Assembly: GCA_016201045.1 (NCBI GenBank) | Contig: JACQDM010000008.1 | Location: 868,001 to 932,000, forward strand | DNA length: 64,000 nt | From: Afipia sp. | GTDB lineage: Bacteria; Pseudomonadota; Alphaproteobacteria; Rhizobiales; Xanthobacteraceae | Direction of reading: 5' to 3' | Shown here: positions 56,439 to 64,000 of the stretch, in pieces | Layout: every line of letters starts with the position of its first letter | Numbering within the stretch: position 1 is the stretch's first letter | Notes under the pieces: model-generated | Databases searched by the model: none | Told to the model about the DNA's origin: nothing | The model's input: the letters and a program-made list of their open reading frames with translations, nothing else | Made by a program: the position numbers and the translations under genes

Positions 56439-56658
56439 GGCAAATCTCCTTTACGCTTCGCCCACCGGATTTTTTGGGGGTAAAGCTGGGCGGTCATCAA
56501 TGATGACGGAATTGATCCCTATATAGTCCGGCGGGGGCGGACCGCGCAATGGTTCGGATCGCCCTTGACAGAGGGGGGAGTGCGGCCCCAAGTCCGTCCT
56601 AGTTTCTTGCAATAATTCCCGTGATAAACTCCTTAAAACGCTCGATTCCGGCTCAAAA

Positions 56659-57630
56659 ATGACCTCAGACGCTCAAAAACCCGAACTGTCCGTCGTGCTT
56701 TGTTCCCCGCGCGGGTTTTGCGCCGGAGTGGTGCGGGCGATCGACACGGTGGAACGCGCGCTGAAACTTTACGGTGCGCCGGTCTATGTGCGCCACGAGA
56801 TCGTGCATAACCGCTACGTGGTCGAGAGCCTCAAGGCCAAGGGCGCGATTTTCGTCGCCGAATTGCACGAAATTCCGCAGACCGACGCGCCGGTGGTGTT
56901 TTCCGCGCATGGCGTTCCGAAGGCGATCCCCTCGGAAGCCGACAAGCGCAATTTCTTCACGCTCGACGCCACCTGTCCGCTGGTGACCAAGGTTCACCGC
57001 GAGGCAGCGATTCACTTCAAGCGCGGCCGCGAAATCATTCTTATTGGACATGCCGGCCATCCGGAAGTCGTCGGCACATTGGGCCAGTTGCCGAAGGGCG
57101 CGGTCGTCCTGATCGAGACCATGGAAGCCGCACAAACTTTCCAGCCGAAGGATGCCTCCAAGCTCGCTTTCGTGACGCAGACCACTTTGTCGATCGACGA
57201 CACCAAGGAAATCGTTGCGGTCCTGAAAGAGCGCTTCCCGGACATCGACGGTCCGCACAAGGAAGACATCTGCTACGCCACCACCAACCGCCAGCTCGCG
57301 GTGAAGAAGGTCGCGCCGCAAGTCGAAGCAATGGTCGTGGTCGGCTCGCCGAATTCGTCGAACTCGCAGCGTCTGCGTGAAGTGGCCGAGCGCGAAGGCT
57401 GCAGGGTCTCCGTGCTTGTTCAGCGAGCATCCGAAATCGACTGGTCGAAATTCCAAGGCATCAAGACGCTCGGTATCACCGCAGGCGCCTCCGCGCCGGA
57501 GGTGATCGTCGAGGAAATCATGGATGCGTTCGCGCAGCACTATAGACTGAACGTCGAAACCGTTTCGGCCGCGATGGAAAACGAATTCTTCCCGCTGCCC
57601 CGTCCGCTGCGGAACGACGCGGCCGAGTAA
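56659..57630 (+). CDS. ispH: 4-hydroxy-3-methylbut-2-enyl diphosphate reductase
   Basis: The 323-residue iron-sulphur enzyme makes IPP and DMAPP in the last step of the MEP pathway. The three cluster cysteines are in [23 protein letters not shown] and [11 protein letters not shown]. The catalytic Glu and substrate-binding histidines are conserved in the usual places, such as FSAHGVP and [11 protein letters not shown]. It leads the ispH-thrB-rnhA cluster, an order shared by Bradyrhizobium relatives. Confidence 0.97.
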   Translation: MTSDAQKPELSVVLCSPRGFCAGVVRAIDTVERALKLYGAPVYVRHEIVHNRYVVESLKAKGAIFVAELHEIPQTDAPVVFSAHGVPKAIPSEADKRNFFTLDATCPLVTKVHREAAIHFKRGREIILIGHAGHPEVVGTLGQLPKGAVVLIETMEAAQTFQPKDASKLAFVTQTTLSIDDTKEIVAVLKERFPDIDGPHKEDICYATTNRQLAVKKVAPQVEAMVVVGSPNSSNSQRLREVAEREGCRVSVLVQRASEIDWSKFQGIKTLGITAGASAPEVIVEEIMDAFAQHYRLNVETVSAAMENEFFPLPRPLRNDAAE

Positions 57631-57646
57631 TCGCGGATTATATTTT

Positions 57647-58627
57647 ATGGCGGTTTACACCGACGTCGCCGCCGAAGAGCTTTCGGAATTTCTCTCCCGC
57701 TACGCGATCGGCGATTTGCTGTCGTATAAAGGCATCGCCGAGGGCGTGGAGAATTCCAATTACCTGCTGCACACCTCCAAGGGATATTTTTTCCTGACGC
57801 TGTACGAGAAGCGCGTCGCGGCCAAAGATCTGCCGTTCTTTCTCGGTCTGATGGCGCACCTCGCAAAGCACGGCATCAAGTGCCCGCAGCCTGTCGCCGA
57901 CAAATCCGGCAATGCGCTCGGCACGCTCGCAGGCCGCCCCGCCGCCATCATCGATTTTCTCGAAGGCGTATGGCCCCGCCGTCCTAACGCGGTTCAATGC
58001 GCAGCGGTCGGGCAGGTGATTGCGAAAATGCATCTGGCCGATGCGGACTTTCTCCTAAAACGTCCGAATGCCTTGTCGGTGTCGGGCTGGCGTCCGCTGT
58101 TCGATCAAGCGAAAGATCGCGCCGACAGCGTGCATCCGGGATTGCGCGATCTGTTGAGCGCCGAACTCGATCATCTCGAAAAGTCCTGGCCGAAGTCGCT
58201 GCCGCTGGGCGTCATTCATGCCGACGCATTTCCGGACAACGTTCTGTTTCTCGGCGACAAGCTCTCCGGCCTGATCGACTTCTATTTCGCCTGCAACGAT
58301 ATGCTCGCTTACGATGTGGCGATCACGATGAATGCGTGGTGTTTCGAGATCGATCACTCCTTCAACGTCACCAAGGCGCGCGCACTGCTCAACGCGTATT
58401 CACGGGAACGGAAATTATCGGCGGAAGAGCAGGCGGCATTTCCTCTGCTCGCGCGCGGCGCGTCGATGCGCTTCCTGCTGACGCGACTGGTCGATTGGCT
58501 GAACGTTCCGCCCGGCGCGCTGGTGAAACCGAAAGACCCGCTCGAATATGTCCGCAAGCTGCGCTTCCACCAAGGTGTGAAAAGCATCAGCGACTACGGC
58601 CTCGATCAGTCGGGGTTCGCCGCGTGA
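57647..58627 (+). CDS. thrB: Homoserine kinase (ThrB, aminoglycoside-kinase fold)
   Basis: The 326-residue protein is the alphaproteobacterial type of homoserine kinase with the APH fold, not the GHMP type of enterics. The N-terminus reads [16 protein letters not shown]; the catalytic loop is [14 protein letters not shown]; and [19 protein letters not shown] carries the Mg-binding Asp. It supplies the substrate of threonine synthase (8272-9687). No ribosome site is clear. The stop overlaps the rnhA start as GTGA. Confidence 0.95.
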   Translation: MAVYTDVAAEELSEFLSRYAIGDLLSYKGIAEGVENSNYLLHTSKGYFFLTLYEKRVAAKDLPFFLGLMAHLAKHGIKCPQPVADKSGNALGTLAGRPAAIIDFLEGVWPRRPNAVQCAAVGQVIAKMHLADADFLLKRPNALSVSGWRPLFDQAKDRADSVHPGLRDLLSAELDHLEKSWPKSLPLGVIHADAFPDNVLFLGDKLSGLIDFYFACNDMLAYDVAITMNAWCFEIDHSFNVTKARALLNAYSRERKLSAEEQAAFPLLARGASMRFLLTRLVDWLNVPPGALVKPKDPLEYVRKLRFHQGVKSISDYGLDQSGFAA

Positions 58628-59067
58628 GCGATCTGCCTCAAGTGACGATTTTCACCGACGGCGCGTGCTCGGGAAATCCGGGTCCGGGCGGCTGGGGCGC
58701 GATTCTGCGTTTCGGCGACACCGAGAAGGAAATGATGGGTGGTGAAAATCCGACCACCAACAACCGCATGGAACTGATGGCGGCGATCTCGGCGCTGGAG
58801 GCGCTGAAGAAGCCGAGTTCGGTGGATCTGACAACCGACAGCCAGTATGTCCGTCAGGGTATCACGAGCTGGATCCACAACTGGAAGAAGAACGGCTGGC
58901 GCACCGCCGACAAGAAGCCGGTGAAGAATGTCGATCTGTGGCAGCGGCTCGATGCGGCGCTCAAGCAGCACGACGTGCGCTGGCACTGGATCAAGGGTCA
59001 CGCCGGTCACGCCGAGAATGAGCGCGCGGATCAACTGGCGCGTGACGGAATGGCGGCGACGCGATAG
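58624..59067 (+). CDS. rnhA: Ribonuclease HI
   Basis: The 147-residue enzyme cuts RNA in RNA/DNA hybrids. All four active-site acids are visible: Asp in [18 protein letters not shown], Glu in [10 protein letters not shown], Asp in LTTDSQYV and Asp in NERADQLA. The GTG start at 58624 overlaps the thrB stop. The basic helix region [18 protein letters not shown] is present, so hybrid binding should be normal. Confidence 0.96.
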   Translation: MSDLPQVTIFTDGACSGNPGPGGWGAILRFGDTEKEMMGGENPTTNNRMELMAAISALEALKKPSSVDLTTDSQYVRQGITSWIHNWKKNGWRTADKKPVKNVDLWQRLDAALKQHDVRWHWIKGHAGHAENERADQLARDGMAATR

Positions 59068-59085
59068 CCGCCGCCAATTCTTGTC

Positions 59086-59571
59086 TTAAAGCTGTCCGAG
59101 CAGCGTATCGCCGCCCGACACTTCGACCTTGCCGGGATTGGCTTCGAGGTTGAATTTCCTCACCACGCCGTCCTCGACCAGCATGGAATAGCGCTTCGAG
59201 CGCGTGCCGAGGCCATTGCCGGAACCGTCGAAATCCATGCCGATAGCCTTGGTGAAATCGCCATTGCCATCCGCGAGAAACGTCGCTTCGTCTCGCTGAT
59301 CTGTGTCGCGCTTCCATGCGTTCATCACGAACACGTCGTTGACGGACACCACAGCGATGGTGTCGATGCCCTTGCCCTTGATGGCGTAGGCATTGAGGAA
59401 AATGCTCGGCATATGCATTTTGTGGCAGGTGCCGGTGTAAGCGCCGGGAACGGCGAACAGCGCGACCTTCTTGCCCTTGAAAATATCGTCGGTGGTCTTC
59501 ACCTGCGGTCCTTCGCCGGTCATCACGCGGAACTTCGCCTCGGGCAGCTTGTCGCCAACTTTAATGGTCAT
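59086..59571 (-). CDS. Peroxiredoxin, Prx5 type
   Basis: The 161-residue protein belongs to the Prx5 (atypical 2-Cys) group that reduces peroxides. The peroxidatic Cys is in VPGAYTGTCHKMHMP, where the usual PGAFTPTCS is slightly changed, and VNDVFVMNAWKRD follows. Only this Cys is conserved; no clear resolving Cys is visible, so reduction may rely on glutathione or another thiol. The ATG at 59569-59571 was preferred over an ATG five codons upstream. It converges on rnhA. Confidence 0.93.
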   Translation of the reverse strand: MTIKVGDKLPEAKFRVMTGEGPQVKTTDDIFKGKKVALFAVPGAYTGTCHKMHMPSIFLNAYAIKGKGIDTIAVVSVNDVFVMNAWKRDTDQRDEATFLADGNGDFTKAIGMDFDGSGNGLGTRSKRYSMLVEDGVVRKFNLEANPGKVEVSGGDTLLGQL

Positions 59572-59649
59572 CGTACTCTCCCTCAATTATGGGTGTGTCA
59601 TAGACGAGGTTGGCCGCGTGCGCCATTGGTCGCGTGGCGGTCGATCGCG

Positions 59650-60486
59650 CTATTTCAAATTGACATTGTATTCGTAAGCGCCTGCGCCGCCGGTCAAGGT
59701 CAGCTTCAGCATGACGTTGCCGGTCGAGGCACCGGACGGCAATCCATCGAGATCGAACGCAAAGCGCTGGGCGCCGCCGCTTTCGCGCTTGACGAGTTTT
59801 GGTACGGGCAACGCCCAATCCGGCGTCGGACCTTCGGCGAACAGGCTGGCTTCCTTGCCGTCCTTCGCGACCACATTGACGATGACGCCGATCTTGCCGT
59901 CACGCTTGACGTCGCGAACGACGAGATCGCCGGCATCTCCGATCTTGGCGGGTTTCGGCACGGTGTCGAGCGCTGCGGAGATAGTGTTATCCTCGGTGCT
60001 CGATTCCGAGATAAAATTCAGTTCCGCATTGGCCTCCACCGGCACGCAGAGCTTTTCGCAAATCCCATAATTGATCGTTGCGCGCAGCGTCACCGGCTTG
60101 CTGGAATCCTTCGCGACGATGCGAAGAGGCAGAAGCACTTTATGCTTGTAGCCGAGCGAAAGGCCGCCGTTGCCGTCCGGAAACTTCATCGGCGCAGGCC
60201 AGAGGATCGTAACGTTTTCGACATTGTCGGACCTGGAAAAATCGAAGCGCGGCGGCACGCCGGAATCGCCGGGCGTCCGCCAATAGGTTTTCCAGCCATC
60301 CTGAATCTCGAAATCGATACCGCCGAGAAATGCGTTACCGCTGCGCGAGCCTGCAACGAGCCTCACTGCCGAATGAGAGTCGCGAACCCAGGGCGAAGAA
60401 TCCTCGGCGAATGCGACGGACGATGCCGCTGCAATCAGCACAATGCCTGCGAGAGTGAACACAAACCGGGCGGGAACGATTGTCAT
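59650..60486 (-). CDS. Standalone DsbD N-terminal (alpha) domain-like protein
   Basis: The 278-residue exported protein has a signal peptide (cleavage near SVAFAED, about residue 27) and the c-type/DsbD-alpha-like immunoglobulin fold. The family segment GGIDFEIQDGWKTYWRTPGDSGVPP and the redox pair in YGICEKLCVPVEA are both present. In DsbD this domain passes electrons from the membrane part to periplasmic disulphides; here it stands alone without transmembrane helices. A CcdA-type membrane part is encoded separately at 40448-41170. It follows a divergent 141-base gap from the AlgH gene. Confidence 0.85.
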   Translation of the reverse strand: MTIVPARFVFTLAGIVLIAAASSVAFAEDSSPWVRDSHSAVRLVAGSRSGNAFLGGIDFEIQDGWKTYWRTPGDSGVPPRFDFSRSDNVENVTILWPAPMKFPDGNGGLSLGYKHKVLLPLRIVAKDSSKPVTLRATINYGICEKLCVPVEANAELNFISESSTEDNTISAALDTVPKPAKIGDAGDLVVRDVKRDGKIGVIVNVVAKDGKEASLFAEGPTPDWALPVPKLVKRESGGAQRFAFDLDGLPSGASTGNVMLKLTLTGGAGAYEYNVNLK

Positions 60487-60627
60487 GCAGCGTCCTTAGC
60501 AGAGTGCGGCAAGTCCGAACCACTGAATTGCGCGTGATCCCGCTGGATTTATGGCGATTGTCCAGAAGCTCGATTGACAGGCGAAAAGCCCAATATCAGA
60601 ATTTGGATGAAGGAGAGTCGGCCGTCG

Positions 60628-61275
60628 ATGAGTGCCAAAGCGAAGAAAATCGGAGCTGCCACATCTCGTTCGGGCGATGACCGGGAGATTTCGGGACAAG
60701 GCTATCTCGACGGGCGGCTTCTGATTGCGATGCCGGTGATGGACGATGAACGGTTCGCTCGCTCGGTGATCTATCTCTGCGCGCATTCATCGGAAGGTGC
60801 GATGGGCATCGTCGTCAACCTCGACGCCGGCAGCATCGACTTCCCGGACCTATTGGTTCAGCTCAACATTATCGACAAGGATCATCAAATTAGATTGCCG
60901 GACGCGGCGGAGCATCTGAAGGTTCTCAAAGGCGGCCCGGTGGAGACCGGGCGAGGCTTCGTGCTTCACTCCAGCGATTTCTTTATCAAGGACGCGACCC
61001 TGCCGATCGACGACGGCATTTGTCTGACCGCAACGCTGGACATTCTCAAGGCCATCGCCAGCGGAAAAGGTCCGAAGCAAGCGATCCTCGCGCTCGGCTA
61101 TGCCGGTTGGGCGCCTGGGCAATTGGAAAACGAAATCCAGCACAACGGATGGCTGCATTGCGACGCCGATCCGGACCTGATTTTCGGCCGCAATATCGAG
61201 GACAAATATCAGCGCGCGCTGGACAAGATCGGCATCGACATCGCGATGCTGTCCAACGAGGCGGGTCACGCCTGA
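60628..61275 (+). CDS. YqgE/AlgH family protein (UPF0301)
   Basis: The 215-residue protein matches UPF0301. Its signatures are [48 protein letters not shown] and [13 protein letters not shown]. The ATG at 60628 lies 11 bases after GGAGAG; an ATG at 60607 is an alternative that adds seven residues. AlgH was linked to alginate regulation in Pseudomonas, but its molecular role is unclear. It converges on the EAL-domain gene with a 9-base gap. Confidence 0.92.
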   Translation: MSAKAKKIGAATSRSGDDREISGQGYLDGRLLIAMPVMDDERFARSVIYLCAHSSEGAMGIVVNLDAGSIDFPDLLVQLNIIDKDHQIRLPDAAEHLKVLKGGPVETGRGFVLHSSDFFIKDATLPIDDGICLTATLDILKAIASGKGPKQAILALGYAGWAPGQLENEIQHNGWLHCDADPDLIFGRNIEDKYQRALDKIGIDIAMLSNEAGHA

Positions 61276-61284
61276 TCTGAAAAA

Positions 61285-64000
61285 TTATCCCTGCGTTGCC
61301 GCGATCGTCGAGCCGCGCAGAGTCTGGCGGCGGTTGCGCGGCTGCGGCACCTGCTCGCCCGTCAAAAGGCGCATCGTGGCATCGGCATCCATCGGCTCGC
61401 CGAACGCAAAGCCTTGCGCGTATTCGCAGCCGAGCTGAAACAGTTCGACCGCGTCGGAATCGGTCTCCGCGCCTTCGGCGACCACCTGCATGTTCAGGTC
61501 GTGCGCCATCGCGACGATCGATTTCAGCAATAGCGGACGCGCTCCGCGGCTTGTGGTGCGCACGAAAGACTGGTCGATCTTGATGGTATCGAACGGGAAG
61601 CGCTGCAGATACGCAAGCGACGAATGGCCGGTGCCGAAATCGTCGAGCGATAATCCGGTTCCAAGTTCCTTGATCCGCGTCAGCATCTGGGCCGCGTGTT
61701 CCGGATTCTCCATCACGAGAGATTCGGTAAGCTCGAGCTTGAGCGATCCGCGCGCGACTGCGTGACGCGACAGCACGCTGCGAACGTCATGAATGAGATC
61801 GTGACGCAATAGCTGACGCGACGACACGTTGACGCTGGCAAACAGAGGCTCGCGCGAACGCACGGCGCGCTGCCACTGGGCCAGTTGCCGCGCGGTCGTA
61901 TCCATCACGAACGTGCCGAGTTCGACGATGAGGCCGATTTCTTCCGCAATCGAGATGAACTCGGTCGGCGACATGCGGCCGAGCTTGGGATGATCCCATC
62001 GCGCCAGCGCCTCGAAGCCTGCGACGGTGCGATCCTCCAGCCGCACGATGGGCTGGTAGAGAATGGTGATTTCCTCGCGCTCAATGGCGCGGCGCAGTTC
62101 GGATTCCAGCGCGAGACGGTCGGTGCGGCGCGCGCGCATCGCGGGCTTGTAGACGTCGATGCGGTCGCCGCCGATGCGCTTGGAATGATACATCGCCAGT
62201 TCGGCGTCTTTAATAATCTCGTCGGTCAGCGGCACCTGAGGGTCGCTGAGCGCGAGACCGATGGACGCGGTGAGAAAAATCTCGCGGCCGTTGAATGCAA
62301 TCGGCGCGCGGATCGTCTTGCGGATGGTTTCGGCGAAGGCGGTGATGCGCGCGGGTTCGTATTCGGACGTGAGGATCAGCCCGAACTGATCGCCGGACAG
62401 ACGCGCCAGCGTATCCTGCGGCTTGAGGATGCGGGCGAGACGGCGCGCCAGCGTCAGCAGAATGGAATCGCCGACCGCGATGCCGACGGAATCGTTGACC
62501 TGCTTGAAGCGGTCGAGGTCGATCACCATGATTGTCGGGCGCAAATTCGGCGTGGTTTTCGCGAACGCGGAGACGGCGGTGAGGCGGTCGATGAACAACT
62601 GGCGGTTCGGCAAACCCGTCAGATTGTCGTGGACCGAATCGTGGAGCATGCGCTCTTCGGAATTCTTCAGGTCGGTGACATCGCTCAGCGTGCCGACGAC
62701 GCGCGCGACTTCGCCATCGGAGCCGACGACGGGACGCGCTTTCAGCGCGAACCACATGAAGTGACCGTCCGGCGTGCGCAGCCGGAAATCCTGCATCAGC
62801 CGTCCGCGCCGCTGGTCGAGCACGCTGTCGAGTGCGGCACGAAAACGATCCTGATCGAGCGGATGCAGAACCTCCAGCCATTTCGCCGCAGGGCCTTCGA
62901 GCGTGCCGCGCTTGAGGCCAAGCAGCGCTTCGGTCTCAGGACTGGTGAACACCTTGTCGGACGACACGTCCCAGTCCCAGATCAGGTCGCCTGAACCTGT
63001 CAGCGCCAGCGCGCGGCGCTCCACATCGGACACGATACCTGTTGTCGCGCCGCCGCCAGCGAAGGCATGCTGCATGACCGTGAACCCGATCAGCATGACG
63101 ATGAGCACGAGGCCGCCAAGGAGAGCGGGTCCGACGATGTCGTTGGTGACGCCGCCTTCGACCGTCATGCCTGCTGCGATTACCCAGACGAGCAGCAGGA
63201 ACCAGGTCGGGATCAGAAGCACCGCGCGGTCGAAACCGTGCGTGGAGAGATAGACGATCAGCGCAAAACCAAAGACGGCGATGAGCGCCAGCGAAATGCG
63301 CGCGATGCCGGATGCAACCGCAGGATCGAACAGCGCCAGCGCGACCAGCGCGCCAAGGAACGCAAGCCAGCCTATCGTAATGTGAGAATAGCGCACGTGC
63401 CAGCGGGAGAGATTGAGATACGCAAACAGAAACACCAGCAATGTCGCCGCCAGCATCGCCTCGCCGGATGCGCGCCAGATGCGTTCGGCGCCGGACGACA
63501 TGTCGAACACCTTGCCCCAGAATCCGAAGTCGATGCCGACGTAAAGAAGAACGGCCCACGCCAGCGCGGCTGCCGCAGGGAACATGATGCTGCCCTTGAC
63601 GACGAACAGGATCGTCAGCACCAGCGCAAGAAGGCCGGAGATGCCGATGACGATGCCCTGGTACATCGTGAAGGAATTGACCTTGTCCTTGTAGGCTTCC
63701 GGTTCCCACAGATAAAGTTGCGGAATGGTGTCGGTACGCAGTTCGGCGACGAGTGTGATGACCGCGCCGGGATCCAGCGTGATGCGGAAGATGTCGGCGG
63801 TCGAACTGTCCTGCCGCTCCGGGCGGTCGCCGGTCGATGGCGTCATCGAGGCGATACGCGAGAGGCCGAGATCGGGCCAGATCAGTCCCGACGACACGAT
63901 GCGATAGTGTGGAATGACGATGAGACGGTCGAGCTGATCGTCGGTGTTGTTGGTGAGCGCGAACACGACCCAGTTCTGTCCGCCTTCGCGCGCCCGCACT
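61285..64000 (-). CDS. Membrane PAS-GGDEF-EAL signalling protein (start beyond the right edge)
   Basis: At least 904 residues are visible, with the N-terminus off the window. A periplasmic 7TMR-DISM-like part and about seven helices are followed by PAS (GDLIWDWDVSSDKVF), GGDEF and EAL domains. The GGDEF signature reads SGDQF (62383-62397), so cyclase activity is unlikely. The phosphodiesterase motifs look intact: EALARW, NVSSRQL, ELTES, DDFGTGHSSL, IKIDQSF and AEGAET. It should be a c-di-GMP phosphodiesterase tuned by PAS and membrane sensing. It converges on the AlgH gene. Confidence 0.92.
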   Translation of the reverse strand, partial: VRAREGGQNWVVFALTNNTDDQLDRLIVIPHYRIVSSGLIWPDLGLSRIASMTPSTGDRPERQDSSTADIFRITLDPGAVITLVAELRTDTIPQLYLWEPEAYKDKVNSFTMYQGIVIGISGLLALVLTILFVVKGSIMFPAAAALAWAVLLYVGIDFGFWGKVFDMSSGAERIWRASGEAMLAATLLVFLFAYLNLSRWHVRYSHITIGWLAFLGALVALALFDPAVASGIARISLALIAVFGFALIVYLSTHGFDRAVLLIPTWFLLLVWVIAAGMTVEGGVTNDIVGPALLGGLVLIVMLIGFTVMQHAFAGGGATTGIVSDVERRALALTGSGDLIWDWDVSSDKVFTSPETEALLGLKRGTLEGPAAKWLEVLHPLDQDRFRAALDSVLDQRRGRLMQDFRLRTPDGHFMWFALKARPVVGSDGEVARVVGTLSDVTDLKNSEERMLHDSVHDNLTGLPNRQLFIDRLTAVSAFAKTTPNLRPTIMVIDLDRFKQVNDSVGIAVGDSILLTLARRLARILKPQDTLARLSGDQFGLILTSEYEPARITAFAETIRKTIRAPIAFNGREIFLTASIGLALSDPQVPLTDEIIKDAELAMYHSKRIGGDRIDVYKPAMRARRTDRLALESELRRAIEREEITILYQPIVRLEDRTVAGFEALARWDHPKLGRMSPTEFISIAEEIGLIVELGTFVMDTTARQLAQWQRAVRSREPLFASVNVSSRQLLRHDLIHDVRSVLSRHAVARGSLKLELTESLVMENPEHAAQMLTRIKELGTGLSLDDFGTGHSSLAYLQRFPFDTIKIDQSFVRTTSRGARPLLLKSIVAMAHDLNMQVVAEGAETDSDAVELFQLGCEYAQGFAFGEPMDADATMRLLTGEQVPQPRNRRQTLRGSTIAATQG

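Overview
The window looks like chromosome from a high-GC alphaproteobacterium of the Bradyrhizobium / Rhodopseudomonas / Afipia / Nitrobacter group. The evidence is the aa3 oxidase order ctaC-ctaD-ctaB-small protein-ctaG-ctaE-DUF983-SURF1 followed by thrC and an M16 protease, the separate F0 operon atpI-B-E-b'-F, an ALAS-type hemA, the MucR/CtrA-era regulator TrcR (DUF1013), and the ispH-thrB-rnhA-peroxiredoxin cluster. Most of the window is housekeeping DNA with tight gene spacing and several ATGA/GTGA overlaps. No CRISPR array, prophage, integrase or insertion sequence was seen.

Layout. 1-1222: leftward tldD (partial) and an IalB-type secreted protein. 1608-8137: rightward cytochrome c oxidase operon with assembly factors, with an intrinsic terminator after ctaE. 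8272-12415: thrC, M16 protease, acetyltransferase, lipoprotein. 12485-15054: leftward ATP synthase F0 operon with a recognisable promoter. 15343-16481: HCCA-isomerase-like protein and a coiled-coil secreted protein. 16568-23543: an MFS permease with an extra periplasmic domain, and a sensory block in which a 1169-residue SLC5-type hybrid histidine kinase lies between a NarL-type and a FixJ-type response regulator. 23545-29276: leftward hemA, MBL hydrolase, bioB and chemoreceptor, then tRNA-Thr.

29717-33474: a small basic protein, a cyclic-nucleotide-domain/flavin oxidoreductase that has lost the thioredoxin-reductase CxxC, a UBP zinc-finger protein, an exported alpha/beta hydrolase and a membrane protein. 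33628-38904: murA, DUF2948, hisD, UPF0262, LMW phosphatase, maf, yacG, tRNA-Phe. 39047-46364: membrane protein, CcdA/thioredoxin pair, a transglycosylase-like exported protein, thioesterase, EntS-like MFS with a C-terminal ABM-like domain. 46652-50510: TAXI-type TRAP transporter with a DUF1850-TPR protein. 50638-54047: propionyl-CoA synthetase and small proteins, DsbA-like protein.

54117-55046 is the clearest foreign gene: a low-GC EVE-HNH protein, probably a modified-DNA-dependent restriction nuclease. 55327-64000 returns to core genes: PsiF-like protein, trcR, ispH, thrB, rnhA, peroxiredoxin, DsbD-alpha-like protein, AlgH/YqgE, and a partial membrane PAS-GGDEF-EAL protein whose GGDEF motif is degenerate.

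The strongest candidates for new biology are the EVE-HNH gene, the oxidoreductase plus UBP-finger pair, the kinase with two flanking regulators, and several leader hairpins (thrC, hemA, TAXI operon).
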